NCBI GenBank assembly: GCA_001013295.1
Contig: LAZY01000015.1
Location: 18,062-82,061 of the forward strand
Source of the DNA: Chryseobacterium indologenes
GTDB lineage: Bacteria > Bacteroidota > Bacteroidia > Flavobacteriales > Weeksellaceae
DNA: 64,000 bases
Reading direction: 5' to 3'
Within the stretch, counting starts at the first letter, position 1, and each line of letters starts with the position of its first letter. Positions 33,255-42,081 of the stretch are shown one piece after another. A program made the translations under genes and the position numbers. Under the pieces are notes generated by a model. It searched no databases, was not told the origin of the DNA, and saw only the letters and a program-made list of their open reading frames with translations.

Positions 33255-34460
33255 TTGAAGAATATTGCATTTTACATAGCATCCAGATACCTTTTGGCAA
33301 AAAAAGGCAGTACTGCCGTTACGTTTATCACGTGGCTGGCGGTAGGTGCCATGACGGTTGCTGTGGCTGCAATGTTCGTGATTATCTCCGTTTTTTCAGG
33401 ACTTGAGAATCTAAACAAAGACCTTATTTCCAATCTTCATGCAGATCTGACACTGAAAAGTACTTCAGGAAAAACCATTAAGGATCTGGACAAGGTCTCT
33501 ACTGTTTTAAGCAATAATAAAGACATCAGCAGTTTCTCCCGTGTTATTGAAGAAAAGGTATACGTAAGCTTCAACGGAAAAGGAGATATTGCCTATTTAA
33601 GAGGTGTTGATTCAGCTTATACGAAGGTTAATCCAATCAACAAAGAAGTATTTTATGGAACTTATCCTAGTTTCAGATACTCCAATGAGGTTTTTATGGA
33701 AAATAGTCTGGACAACAGATTATCTGTTCCTATAGACTCTTCTAATCATTATGCAACGGTCTTTATGCCCAAGCCGGGGACTGGGATCATCAATAAGGAA
33801 GAAGATATTTATAATAAAAGAGATATTCTTGTAACAGGTGTTTTCCCTGGAAAGGACCAACTGGACAATTATATCATCTCTCCTATTGAACTTGCTGAAG
33901 AATTGCTGAGCCTTCCTAAAAAATCAGCTTACCAGATAGTTATTAAATTAAAAAATCCGGAAAATGCAGATGCCGTAAAGCAAAATCTGCTGACTTCCCT
34001 TGGTAAAAATATTGAGATCAAAACCAAAGAAGAAGAAAATGCCGCCTTCTGGAAAATGATCAATACAGAAAAATTATTTATTTATCTCATTTTTGCGCTC
34101 GTGATCTTTATTACGACCTTTAATCTTGCCGGAGCGATTATTATCCTACAGCTTGACAAAAAGGAACAGGCAAAATCTCTTATTTCACTTGGCTTTCCTC
34201 TAAGCCATCTGAGAATGACCTATTTCTACACCGGACTTCTCATTGTGGTTTCGGGAGTTATTACCGGATTGATCTTTGGAACAGCCCTTTGCTATTTCCA
34301 GCTCTACACGGAGTTCTTCAGAGCCAATGAAGCACTTCCTTTCCCGGTAAAGATTGTAGGGAAAAATTATCTCATTGTGGCATTTACTGCCTCTATATTC
34401 GGAATCGCCATTTCCTGGTTCTTTTCAAAAATCAGCAAAGAGTATATTACTAAAAGTTAA
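33255..34460 (+). CDS. FtsX-type ABC transporter permease (LolC/E-like)
   Basis: 401 residues from a TTG start at 33255, the only start that keeps MKNIAFYIASRYLLAKKGSTAVTF intact. First transmembrane helix about 25-48 (WLAVGAMTVAVAAMFVIISVF), a periplasmic MacB-like domain to about 265, then three helices (about 275-298, 322-347, 370-392). This is the layout of lipoprotein-releasing permeases of the LolCDE complex. No ATPase gene is in the window. The partner and substrate are therefore inferred. Confidence 0.8.
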   Translation: MKNIAFYIASRYLLAKKGSTAVTFITWLAVGAMTVAVAAMFVIISVFSGLENLNKDLISNLHADLTLKSTSGKTIKDLDKVSTVLSNNKDISSFSRVIEEKVYVSFNGKGDIAYLRGVDSAYTKVNPINKEVFYGTYPSFRYSNEVFMENSLDNRLSVPIDSSNHYATVFMPKPGTGIINKEEDIYNKRDILVTGVFPGKDQLDNYIISPIELAEELLSLPKKSAYQIVIKLKNPENADAVKQNLLTSLGKNIEIKTKEEENAAFWKMINTEKLFIYLIFALVIFITTFNLAGAIIILQLDKKEQAKSLISLGFPLSHLRMTYFYTGLLIVVSGVITGLIFGTALCYFQLYTEFFRANEALPFPVKIVGKNYLIVAFTASIFGIAISWFFSKISKEYITKS

Positions 34461-34514
34461 TATATTAAGTTGACACATTTAACGAAAAAAAACTTTTTCG
34501 GATTCATTTTTTTG

Positions 34515-34522
34515 TACCTTTA
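34515..34522 (+). promoter_or_regulatory. -7-like box for the secreted nuclease gene
   Basis: TACCTTTA differs from TAnnTTTG only in the last base; the ATG follows at 34543. Confidence 0.45.
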
Positions 34523-34542
34523 CGCCCCCAATTTTTTTAAAA

Positions 34543-36324
34543 ATGAAACGAATTTTATCTTTTTTTCTATTAAGCTTTGCATTTTTCAATGCATCTGCTC
34601 AAATTCCGGCAGGTTACTATGATGATGCTGCAGGTTTAACAGGTCCTGCTTTAAAGACCAAACTAAGCCAAATAATTTTCATACCTAACTCCATCGGTTA
34701 TGGAGCTCTTTGGAATGCTTACTACACAACAGATAGAGACGTCTACTATGAAGGAGACAACACTGTCTTGGATATTTATACTGAAGTTCCTAACGGGCCA
34801 GATTTTTATACTTTCAACATGGGAACGAACCAATGTGGACAAAACGGCCCTGAAGGTACATGCTATAATAGAGAACATATTGTTCCTCAAAGCTTATTTG
34901 GTTCACAAAACCCTATGTATTCTGATGTACATTTTATCAGACCTACTGACAGTAAAGTAAATGGTATGAGAGGATCTTTTCCTTTCGGAAAAGTAGGAAC
35001 AGCAACATACACTTCCTCAAACGGTTCTAAATTAGGAGCAAGTGCATCTGCAGGATACACATCTACAGTATTTGAACCCATCGACGAATTCAAGGGGGAT
35101 ATTGCTAGAATGATTTTTTACTTTGTAACACGATATGAAGATAAACTTTCAACATTCCAATCTGGAGGTATGCTTGGAAATACAACATTCCCTGGTTTAC
35201 AGGCTTGGGAAAAAGATCAGTTACTAGCTTGGCATTTACAAGATCCTGTATCTCCTACTGAAATCAACAGAAATAACGCAAGTTATACAGTACAAGGAAA
35301 CAGAAACCCATTTATCGATCACCCTGAATATGTTGTTCAAATCTGGGGTACTCCAGTTGTTGATACAGAAGCACCAACAGTTCCTACGAACCTAATAGCC
35401 AACAGCCCTACTTCCAACTCTATTGCTGTAAGCTGGACGGCTTCTACTGATAATGTTGGAGTAGCATCTTATCTTGTTTATGCAAACGGAACTTTAAAAG
35501 CTACTGTGAGCGGAACGACTACTTCAACGGTAGTAACAGGATTATCTCCACTTACATCATATACTTTCTATGTAATAGCTAAAGATGCTTCCGGAAACGC
35601 TTCTCCACAAAGTACAACTGCTACAGAAACTACTCTTGACGGACCTACAGGAAGCGGAAGCTGTGGTACTGAAGACTTCAGCACTATGCAGGATGGTTCA
35701 AGCCAAGCGAGTTCATATGCTACAAGAACATGGACTAATAATAGTATAACATGGACAGCAACCCTTGCAAGAACTGATGAAACAATTAATGGTAAAGCTG
35801 TTTGTACTCAAAAAGGTACTTTAACAAGTTCTGTGATTGCAGGAGGAGTTCAGTCTTTAACATTAACAACGCAACGTAAATATGGAGGGAACAATGGAAA
35901 CTTAAATGTTTATGTGAATGATGCTCTTGTAGGTACAATTCCATACAACACTTCAGTCACTACTACAACAATTAATCCTGGAGTAAGCGGAGATGTTGTC
36001 ATTAAAATTGTAAATCCAAACACCGACAGAGTGGCAATGGATGACCTAAACTGGACATGTGCAACACTGGGAACTTCTGAAGTAAAGAAAGACAAATCAG
36101 AGTTTACCGTATACCCTAACCCGGTAAGAAACAACGAATTGTTTGTAAAAGGAGAAAACCTTAGCAAAATTTCAAAAGCTGACATTTATGATCTTTCCGG
36201 AAAATTAATTGAAACAATCACTAATCCTTTCAAGCATTCAAATAAGATCAACCTTAAAGGGATGACAAAAGGAACTTATATCCTGAAAACAGATAATTTC
36301 TCTACTAAATTCATCGTAGATTAA
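34543..36324 (+). CDS. Secreted endonuclease I family nuclease with T9SS signal
   Basis: 593 residues. Signal peptide MKRILSFFLLSFAFFNASAQ; endonuclease I domain (PF04231) with CYNREHIVPQSLFG (about 105-118), in which the His is catalytic, and HFIRPTDSKVNGMRG; an FN3 domain about 275-365 (APTVPTNLIANSPTSNSIAV); a beta-sandwich about 375-505; and a T9SS type A sorting domain at the end (FTVYPNPVRNNELFV to IVD). It degrades extracellular DNA/RNA and is exported by T9SS; the sorting domain is cut off on export. Own terminator at 36349. Confidence 0.9.
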   Translation: MKRILSFFLLSFAFFNASAQIPAGYYDDAAGLTGPALKTKLSQIIFIPNSIGYGALWNAYYTTDRDVYYEGDNTVLDIYTEVPNGPDFYTFNMGTNQCGQNGPEGTCYNREHIVPQSLFGSQNPMYSDVHFIRPTDSKVNGMRGSFPFGKVGTATYTSSNGSKLGASASAGYTSTVFEPIDEFKGDIARMIFYFVTRYEDKLSTFQSGGMLGNTTFPGLQAWEKDQLLAWHLQDPVSPTEINRNNASYTVQGNRNPFIDHPEYVVQIWGTPVVDTEAPTVPTNLIANSPTSNSIAVSWTASTDNVGVASYLVYANGTLKATVSGTTTSTVVTGLSPLTSYTFYVIAKDASGNASPQSTTATETTLDGPTGSGSCGTEDFSTMQDGSSQASSYATRTWTNNSITWTATLARTDETINGKAVCTQKGTLTSSVIAGGVQSLTLTTQRKYGGNNGNLNVYVNDALVGTIPYNTSVTTTTINPGVSGDVVIKIVNPNTDRVAMDDLNWTCATLGTSEVKKDKSEFTVYPNPVRNNELFVKGENLSKISKADIYDLSGKLIETITNPFKHSNKINLKGMTKGTYILKTDNFSTKFIVD

Positions 36325-36348
36325 TTATAAAAAAATAATTCAAATCAA

Positions 36349-36376
36349 AGGCCGGATTTTTCCGGTCTTTTTTTTA
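36349..36376 (+). terminator. Terminator after the nuclease gene
   Basis: Stem AGGCCGGA / TCCGGTCT with one G-U and a four-base T loop, followed by a run of eight or more T. Confidence 0.85.
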
Positions 36377-36382
36377 TTTTTG
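36375..36382 (+). promoter_or_regulatory. -7 box for aroE
   Basis: TATTTTTG fits TAnnTTTG and overlaps the T-tract of the terminator; only five bases separate it from the aroE ATG, so the mRNA would be leaderless or nearly so. Confidence 0.45.
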
Positions 36383-36387
36383 ATCAT

Positions 36388-37125
36388 ATGGATTCCAATA
36401 AAAAATTAGGACTGATAGGACGAAATATTTCCTATTCTTTTTCTAAAAAATTCTTCGAAAACAAGTTTCAAAAGCTTATGCTTAAAGACTTTTCTTACGA
36501 TATATTTGACCTGAGCGAAATTGATGAAGTAGAAAACCTTTTTTCTTCCCCTGGGCTTTTAGGATTCAACGTTACGATTCCTTATAAAGAAAAAATCATT
36601 AGCTACCTTGACGAATTGAGTGATGAAGCAGAAAAAATAGGAGCTGTAAACTGCGTACTCATCAGAGAGGGTAAAAAAACAGGATACAACACCGATGCCT
36701 TTGGTTTTGAACAAACGCTTCTTTTACACAAAAAACCGTCACAAGACAAAGCCCTGATCTTAGGAAACGGAGGTGCTGCCAAAGCGGTAAAATATGTTCT
36801 GGATAAACATAATATCCCATCACAAACCATTTCCAGAAGCACTGAAATCAACTTTGAAAATCTTGGAAAAGAAACCGTTGAGGAGCATAAAATCATTATT
36901 CAATGTACCCCGGTAGGCACCTTTCCAAATGTTGATGACTGCCTGGACTTCCCTTTTGATGCTTTGTCTTCCGAACATCTGGTAATTGATTTAATATACA
37001 ACCCCAACTATACCCGGTTTATCATCAATGCCTCTGAAAAAGGAGCAAAAACAGTAAACGGTTATTATATGCTTGAGCAGCAAGCAGAAAAAGCTTGGGA
37101 AATTTGGAATTTTCAAAAAAAATAA
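36388..37125 (+). CDS. aroE: Shikimate dehydrogenase
   Basis: 245 residues. N-terminal substrate domain: KLGLIGRNISYSFSKKFF with the shikimate-binding Ser pair, and GFNVTIPYKEKII with the catalytic Lys; EKIGAVNCVL follows. NADPH domain: glycine-rich LGNGGAAKAVKYVL around residue 125-138. The end NGYYMLEQQAEKAWEIW carries the conserved Gln. It reduces 3-dehydroshikimate in chorismate synthesis. Slightly shorter than the E. coli enzyme, as in other flavobacteria. Confidence 0.93.
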   Translation: MDSNKKLGLIGRNISYSFSKKFFENKFQKLMLKDFSYDIFDLSEIDEVENLFSSPGLLGFNVTIPYKEKIISYLDELSDEAEKIGAVNCVLIREGKKTGYNTDAFGFEQTLLLHKKPSQDKALILGNGGAAKAVKYVLDKHNIPSQTISRSTEINFENLGKETVEEHKIIIQCTPVGTFPNVDDCLDFPFDALSSEHLVIDLIYNPNYTRFIINASEKGAKTVNGYYMLEQQAEKAWEIWNFQKK

Positions 37126-37156
37126 CATAAATTAGTACTTTAATTGGCCTTACAGC

Positions 37157-37164
37157 TATATTTG
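37157..37164 (+). promoter_or_regulatory. -7 box for the DUF349 gene
   Basis: TATATTTG, a perfect TAnnTTTG, 36 bases before the ATG at 37200. Confidence 0.5.
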
Positions 37165-37199
37165 AAGGATATTAACGCCACTCACATAAAAGATTTGCT

Positions 37200-39002
37200 A
37201 TGATTACAGAAAACAATCTTTCTGAAAACGAAGAAAATAAAATTCCTAACGAAGGATCTCAGGAGACATCGGAAAACACAGTTTCTCATGATGCATCCCC
37301 GCATGAAGATGACGCAGAGCATGTAGAGGAGCATGAAGAAGTAGAAATCTCTCTCGCTGATGCTTTAAAGGAGATGGAAAAAATCATCAACACGCCCAAC
37401 GCAGGTGAGAATTTTAAAAGATTCAGCCAGTTGAAGGAAAAAGCAAGTCATTACATCCATGATGAAGTGGAAGATAAAAAGCACGAGTATGTAGAAGCTG
37501 GAAATCCCGCTGAAAATTTCAGCTATGAACATCCTTCACAAGCAAAATACTCTGCCCTGGTTAATATTTTCAAGGAAAAACACGACAACTTCCAGAAAGG
37601 ACAGGAAGAAGAGCAGAAAAAAAATCTGGAGCACCGTCAAAGCATCATTGAAAGACTTAAACATCTTTACACCAATTCTGAACCGGGAACCAATCTATTC
37701 AAATCTATTCGTGAGATCAAGGAAGAATGGTCCAAAGCAGGACAGGTTGCCAAATCTGAATTTAAAATTCTTAACAATAATTATTTCCATCACCTGAATC
37801 AGTTTTACCAGATGCTGGATCTTAACAAAGAATTTTTGGAGCAGGAATACAGCCACAATCTGGAAAAAAGAGAACATATCATCGCCCGTGCCAAAGAACT
37901 GGAAAATGAGCCGGTGATCCAGAAAGCATTGAATGAGCTTCAGTATCTTCACAAATTATGGAAAGAAGAAGCTGAGCCTGTAGCAGAAGAGTTCCGTGAA
38001 AAAACATGGGAAGAATTCAAAGAGATCTCCAATAAAATTCACGAAAGAAAATCTGAACTTTCTGCTTCTATTGAAAAAGAACAGGCAGCCAATCTTGAAA
38101 AGAAAAACCAGATTATTGCAGAAATCAAGAAACTTTCTGAACCTTCAGAAACGCCTAACCACAATTACTGGCAAAATGCCATTAAAAGAGTGGAAGATCT
38201 GCGCTCTGACTTTTTAAAAACAGGAAGTGTACCGAGAAAACTTTCCAACCAAAACTGGAATGATTTCAAAACGACCCTGAGAGGTTTCAATACAACGAAA
38301 AATAACTATTATAAATCGTTAAAAGGTTCTCAACAGGCTAACCTGGAAGAAAAACTAAAACTCATCCAGACAGCTCAAGACAATCAAAATAATGAAGAAT
38401 GGGATATTTCCGTTCCGTTATTCAAAAAACTGCAGGAAGACTGGAAAAAAGTTGGACACGTTCCAAAGAGCATGACCAATAAAATCTGGGATGAATTCCG
38501 TGATGCCTGTAACGCTTTCTTCAACAACTACAGAGAAAAGAGCAATACTTCTACCGACAACTGGAAAGAAAATTACAAGAATAAAAAAGCAATTCTTGAC
38601 GAGTTGAAAATGGTTTCTAATGAAGAAGGAAGTATTGAGAAAATTGAAGCGATCAAAACCGCATGGAATAATATCGGAAAAGTTCCAAGAGATAAAATTT
38701 CTATCAATACTGAATTCAACAAGACTTTAAGAGAGAAATTAAAGATCAACAAGATCAATGAGCTTGAACTGAAAGAAGAAGGATTGTCTGAAAACCAGCT
38801 TACCGACAAAGCAAGAAAAATCAAAAACCAAATCTCTGATCTAGAAGCAGAAATCGTTAAACTTGAAAACAACCTTTCTTTCTTCAACAAACCATCAAGA
38901 GAAAATCCTCTATTGAGAGATACCTACAATACCATTGATGAAAAGAAAGCCCATTTGGAAACATTAAAGCAGAATCTCCACAGCATCATTAGCGGAGAAT
39001 AA
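37200..39002 (+). CDS. DUF349 domain protein
   Basis: 600 residues. An acidic unstructured N-terminus (about 1-55) is followed by repeated helical DUF349 modules, each with the pattern W-x-x-x-G-x-V-P/A (EEWSKAGQVAKSEF, DWKKVGHVPKSMTNKIWDEFRDA, AWNNIGKVPRDK). The end is a coiled coil (KIKNQISDLEAEIVKLENNL). These proteins are conserved in Bacteroidota and are thought to bind nucleic acid or act in the stress response; the exact role is unknown. Single gene with its own promoter. Confidence 0.85.
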   Translation: MITENNLSENEENKIPNEGSQETSENTVSHDASPHEDDAEHVEEHEEVEISLADALKEMEKIINTPNAGENFKRFSQLKEKASHYIHDEVEDKKHEYVEAGNPAENFSYEHPSQAKYSALVNIFKEKHDNFQKGQEEEQKKNLEHRQSIIERLKHLYTNSEPGTNLFKSIREIKEEWSKAGQVAKSEFKILNNNYFHHLNQFYQMLDLNKEFLEQEYSHNLEKREHIIARAKELENEPVIQKALNELQYLHKLWKEEAEPVAEEFREKTWEEFKEISNKIHERKSELSASIEKEQAANLEKKNQIIAEIKKLSEPSETPNHNYWQNAIKRVEDLRSDFLKTGSVPRKLSNQNWNDFKTTLRGFNTTKNNYYKSLKGSQQANLEEKLKLIQTAQDNQNNEEWDISVPLFKKLQEDWKKVGHVPKSMTNKIWDEFRDACNAFFNNYREKSNTSTDNWKENYKNKKAILDELKMVSNEEGSIEKIEAIKTAWNNIGKVPRDKISINTEFNKTLREKLKINKINELELKEEGLSENQLTDKARKIKNQISDLEAEIVKLENNLSFFNKPSRENPLLRDTYNTIDEKKAHLETLKQNLHSIISGE

Positions 39003-39065
39003 TTCTTAACACAATAAATAAAGGCGGAGCAAAGCAATTTGTCTTCGCTTTTTCTTTTTACAGAT

Positions 39066-40091
39066 ATGAACAACGACGAATTTTATATTAAAAGATGTAT
39101 TGAGCTGGCTCAGAAAGCATTGGGAAAAACATATCCCAACCCTCTTGTTGGAAGCGTAATTGTACACAACGGAAAGATCATTGGCGAAGGATACCATCAC
39201 AAGGCAGGAGAAAACCATGCAGAGATCAATGCAATCAATTCCATCGAAAACAAAGAACTGATCCCGGAATCAACGATTTATGTTTCCCTGGAGCCATGTG
39301 CTCATTACGGAAAAACACCTCCCTGTGCTTTAAAAATTAAAGAATTGGGATTCAAAAAAGTAGTGATCGGTGCGATGGATTCCCATGATAAAGTGAATGG
39401 AAAAGGAAAGAAGATCATTCAGGACTCCGGAATTGAAGCGGTTTCCGGAATTCTGGAAAAGGAATGCATCGAATTGAATAAAAGGTTTTTCACCTATCAT
39501 GAGAAGAAAAGACCCTACATTATTCTGAAATGGGCAGAATCCGGAGACGGGTTTTTAGATAAAGATTTTAAGCCTACTCCTATCTCCAACACATTGGTCA
39601 ATCAGCGGGTACATCAGCTAAGAGCAGACGAGCATGCCATTTTAGTAGGCACCCAAACTGCTTTACATGACAATCCCAGCTTAACAGTCAGAAATACGGA
39701 AGGCACCAACCCTGTCAGAATACTCATTGATTTTGATCTTAAAATTCCTGAGCATTTCAAAATTTATAATAATGAAGCAAGAACATTAGTTATCAATTCT
39801 ACGAAAGAAGGAATTGAAGAACACATTCAATTCATTAAGATAAAAAAAGAAAATTTTCTAGCTGAATTAATGGAAGCTCTATATAAAGAACAGATACAAT
39901 CCGTGATTATTGAAGGAGGCAGATTCACATTACAGCAATTCATTGATGCCGGTCTTTGGGATGAGGCAATGGTTATAAAAAATGAGGGTTTACTTCTGAA
40001 AAACGGAACAAAAGCTCCCAATTTTAATCACACAGCTACAAAAACAGAAACTTACAGAGACAATTCCATTTCATATTTTGAATCAAAATAG
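39066..40091 (+). CDS. ribD: Riboflavin biosynthesis deaminase/reductase
   Basis: 341 residues from ATG 39066 (MNNDEFYIKRCIELAQ); an in-frame TTG at 39039 would add only nine residues. Deaminase domain with HAEINAI (zinc His and catalytic Glu, about 49-55) and EPCAHYGKTPPCALKI (zinc Cys pair, about 75-90). Reductase domain from about 150 with the KWAESGDGFL and IEGGRFTLQQFIDAGLWDE motifs. It carries out the deaminase and reductase steps of riboflavin synthesis. Not linked to other rib genes here. Confidence 0.92.
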   Translation: MNNDEFYIKRCIELAQKALGKTYPNPLVGSVIVHNGKIIGEGYHHKAGENHAEINAINSIENKELIPESTIYVSLEPCAHYGKTPPCALKIKELGFKKVVIGAMDSHDKVNGKGKKIIQDSGIEAVSGILEKECIELNKRFFTYHEKKRPYIILKWAESGDGFLDKDFKPTPISNTLVNQRVHQLRADEHAILVGTQTALHDNPSLTVRNTEGTNPVRILIDFDLKIPEHFKIYNNEARTLVINSTKEGIEEHIQFIKIKKENFLAELMEALYKEQIQSVIIEGGRFTLQQFIDAGLWDEAMVIKNEGLLLKNGTKAPNFNHTATKTETYRDNSISYFESK

Positions 40092-40154
40092 CCTGGTTTT
40101 GTCACTGGTAAATGAAATAATATATCTACATTAGTAATTACAAAAAAAATTACT

Positions 40155-40319
40155 ATGAAAAATTTAAAGAAAATCGCCAGACCAAAATTAAAAGAAGTAA
40201 AAGGAGGAATTGCTCCGGAATGCTGTTCTTTTTATCCGTCATCACTACAGCACTGCTGTGCCACCCCTTCGAGTATGAGCTGTCCTCCACCATGGGCAGA
40301 CGGATCATTCCCTTGCTAA
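40155..40319 (+). CDS. Double-glycine leader Cys-rich peptide 1 (54 aa)
   Basis: The frame MKNLKKIARPKLKEVKGG has the leader of bacteriocin-like peptides common in Chryseobacterium: a short basic helix and Gly-Gly at residues 17-18. The predicted 36-residue core, from Ile19, has six Cys (two CC pairs) and Pro-rich segments (PSSMSCPPPWADG). Such peptides are cut and exported by peptidase-containing ABC transporters; none is visible in this window. The product is likely exported; antimicrobial function is only suggested by the leader. Confidence 0.75.
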   Translation: MKNLKKIARPKLKEVKGGIAPECCSFYPSSLQHCCATPSSMSCPPPWADGSFPC

Positions 40320-40366
40320 TATTTCTAAATTCACATTTGTTATTAACCCAATAAAAAAATTGAATT

Positions 40367-40549
40367 ATGAAAAATTTGAAAAAAGTATCCAGAAGCGGAT
40401 TAAGAACGATCCAGGGAGGCGTTTTCGTAACCTGCACGTTGCCAAACGGAGAACCTACCAGATGCAGAGACAAATGTCCTCAGGATTTTTGCGGGCCTAC
40501 AAGCTATATGTGTCTGATTCCAATGGGCCTTTGCGGATCAGGAATTTAA
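40367..40549 (+). CDS. Double-glycine leader Cys-rich peptide 2 (60 aa)
   Basis: Starts 47 bases after peptide 1. The leader MKNLKKVSRSGLRTIQGG is clearly a sister of the upstream one (GG at 17-18). The 42-residue core has six Cys (CTLPNGEPTRCRDKCPQDFC, then two more), enough for three disulfides. The core is unrelated to that of peptide 1 while the leader is conserved, which is the mark of a shared export system with varying cargo. Followed by a terminator. Confidence 0.78.
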   Translation: MKNLKKVSRSGLRTIQGGVFVTCTLPNGEPTRCRDKCPQDFCGPTSYMCLIPMGLCGSGI

Positions 40550-40572
40550 TAATTTATTTAAAAACCAATACA

Positions 40573-40595
40573 AAGCCGTCAAATTTTGACGGCTT
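40573..40595. terminator. Terminator after the GG-leader peptides
   Basis: Ten-bp stem AAGCCGTCAA / TTGACGGCTT with a three-base loop; A- and T-rich flanks make it weakly bidirectional. Confidence 0.75.
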
Positions 40596-40632
40596 AATTT
40601 ATGATCATGATGCAGATTAATAAAGCATTTAA

Positions 40633-40640
40633 TACTTTTG
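40633..40640 (+). promoter_or_regulatory. -7 box for the yigZ-like gene
   Basis: TACTTTTG, a perfect TAnnTTTG, 23 bases before the ATG at 40664. Confidence 0.55.
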
Positions 40641-40663
40641 CATAAATAAAGCCGGAATACAGA

Positions 40664-41269
40664 ATGACGTTTGAGTACAAAACCATAGAAAAACCCATAG
40701 AAAACACTTTATTAAAAGAAAAAGGAAGCAAGTTCATCGGATTTGCTTATCCCGTGAATAATGAAAGTGAACTGAAAAATGCACTGGAAAAAGTAAGGGA
40801 AGAACACCCTAAGGCTACTCACCACTGCTATGCTTTCAGAATGGGGCTGAATGGGGAAAACTATCGTGCCAATGACGATGGAGAACCTTCAGGGAGTGCC
40901 GGCTTACCCATCTACAATCAATTATTAGCCAACGAAATCACCAATGTCTTAGTTATTTCTGTACGTTATTACGGAGGAACTAAACTGGGCGTATCAGGTC
41001 TTGTAAAAGCCTACAAAGAATCTGCAAAGATCACATTGGAAGAAGCTAATATTATCACAAGAGAACTGGAAACTGAAATTGAGATCCAATTTAATTTTAA
41101 TCAACAGAATACGATTTTTACCTTACTTTCAAAATTCGATGCCAAAGTACTGAATTTTGATGCCAATGAAAACTGCATTCTGACCGCTTCTTTAAAGCTC
41201 GTACAAAAAGAAAACATCTCGGAAAAACTCTCCGAGATGCAATATGTTTCATTTGAATTTAAAGATTAA
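40664..41269 (+). CDS. YigZ/IMPACT family protein
   Basis: 201 residues. The UPF0029/IMPACT N-terminal domain is clear: KGSKFIGFAYPVNNESEL, HPKATHHCYAFRMG, DDGEPSGSAGLPIYNQL and VISVRYYGGTKLGVSGLVKAYKESA. The C-terminal part is a ferredoxin-like domain. Eukaryotic IMPACT regulates GCN2; the bacterial role is not settled and may concern translation factors. Its 3' end overlaps the convergent metallopeptidase gene by four bases. Confidence 0.9.
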   Translation: MTFEYKTIEKPIENTLLKEKGSKFIGFAYPVNNESELKNALEKVREEHPKATHHCYAFRMGLNGENYRANDDGEPSGSAGLPIYNQLLANEITNVLVISVRYYGGTKLGVSGLVKAYKESAKITLEEANIITRELETEIEIQFNFNQQNTIFTLLSKFDAKVLNFDANENCILTASLKLVQKENISEKLSEMQYVSFEFKD

Positions 41270-41976
41270 TCTCTTCTGCTGCCCAGCAGTAAAGAAGCCC
41301 AGTAAAGCAACTGTGCCAGAGAACCTAACGCAGCTACCACATAAGTTCTAGCCGCCCAGGTAAGACTGTCTTTTACTCCAACAAATTCTTCTGCTGTCAC
41401 CGTTCCTGTATCTTTCAGCCATTTCATTGCTCTGTTACTTGCGTCATACTCTACAGGCAACGTTACAAAAGCAAAAAGTGTTGTTACAGCAAACATAGCT
41501 ACCCCAATAGCCAGAACTGTTGTATTTCCGTTCGGATTTTCAATACTTCTGGAAGCTGCCATGATAGCAATACCTGCTATAAGGACAAACTGCATCAGAT
41601 TAGAACTTATATTAACAATAGGAACAAGTTTTGAACGTAAATTCAACATTGAATATCCTACTGCATGTTGTACAGCATGCCCGCATTCATGAGCTGCTAC
41701 AGCCGCTGCTGCTGCATTTCTCTGCATATAAACCCCTTCTGAAAGGTTTACTGTTTTATCAGCCGGATTATAGTGGTCCGTCAGCTGCCCGGGAACAGAT
41801 ATTACCTGAACATCATTAATCCCGTTATCTCTCAACATTTTTTCCGCCACTTCTTTTCCCGAAAGGCCATTTCGGAGGTGTACATTGGAATAATATTCAA
41901 ATTTCGATTTTAACCTTGATGAAACCCACCAGCTCACCAGCATCGAAACAATAATTATAATATAATAAACCGCCAT
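41266..41976 (-). CDS. Membrane zinc metallopeptidase (YugP type)
   Basis: 236 residues matching Zn_peptidase_2 (PF04298). One N-terminal helix, then the zinc motif HECGH in AAVAAHECGHAVQHAVGYSML (about 95-115), and three transmembrane helices after it (about 117-145, 155-180, 210-230). LPVEYDASNRAMKWL is the third conserved block. Substrate unknown. It is convergent with yigZ and runs in its own unit. Confidence 0.87.
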   Translation of the reverse strand: MAVYYIIIIVSMLVSWWVSSRLKSKFEYYSNVHLRNGLSGKEVAEKMLRDNGINDVQVISVPGQLTDHYNPADKTVNLSEGVYMQRNAAAAAVAAHECGHAVQHAVGYSMLNLRSKLVPIVNISSNLMQFVLIAGIAIMAASRSIENPNGNTTVLAIGVAMFAVTTLFAFVTLPVEYDASNRAMKWLKDTGTVTAEEFVGVKDSLTWAARTYVVAALGSLAQLLYWASLLLGSRRD

Positions 41977-42050
41977 TTTATATAGATTTTGTGTTCATTT
42001 TTCACCCATAATCATATAAAAACTGTGCCAAAGTATACGATTTTATTATT

Positions 42051-42058
42051 TATATTTG
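42051..42058 (+). promoter_or_regulatory. -7 box for the GNAT gene
   Basis: TATATTTG, a perfect TAnnTTTG, 23 bases before ATG 42082. It lies downstream of the in-frame ATG at 41989, which therefore is unlikely to be used. Confidence 0.6.
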
Positions 42059-42081
42059 TCCTCAAATTACTCCCAAAACCC

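Noticed and set aside
41989..42081. ATG at 41989 for the GNAT protein.
   Set aside because: A perfect -7 box at 42051-42058 lies downstream of it; the extra 31 residues are unlike the family.
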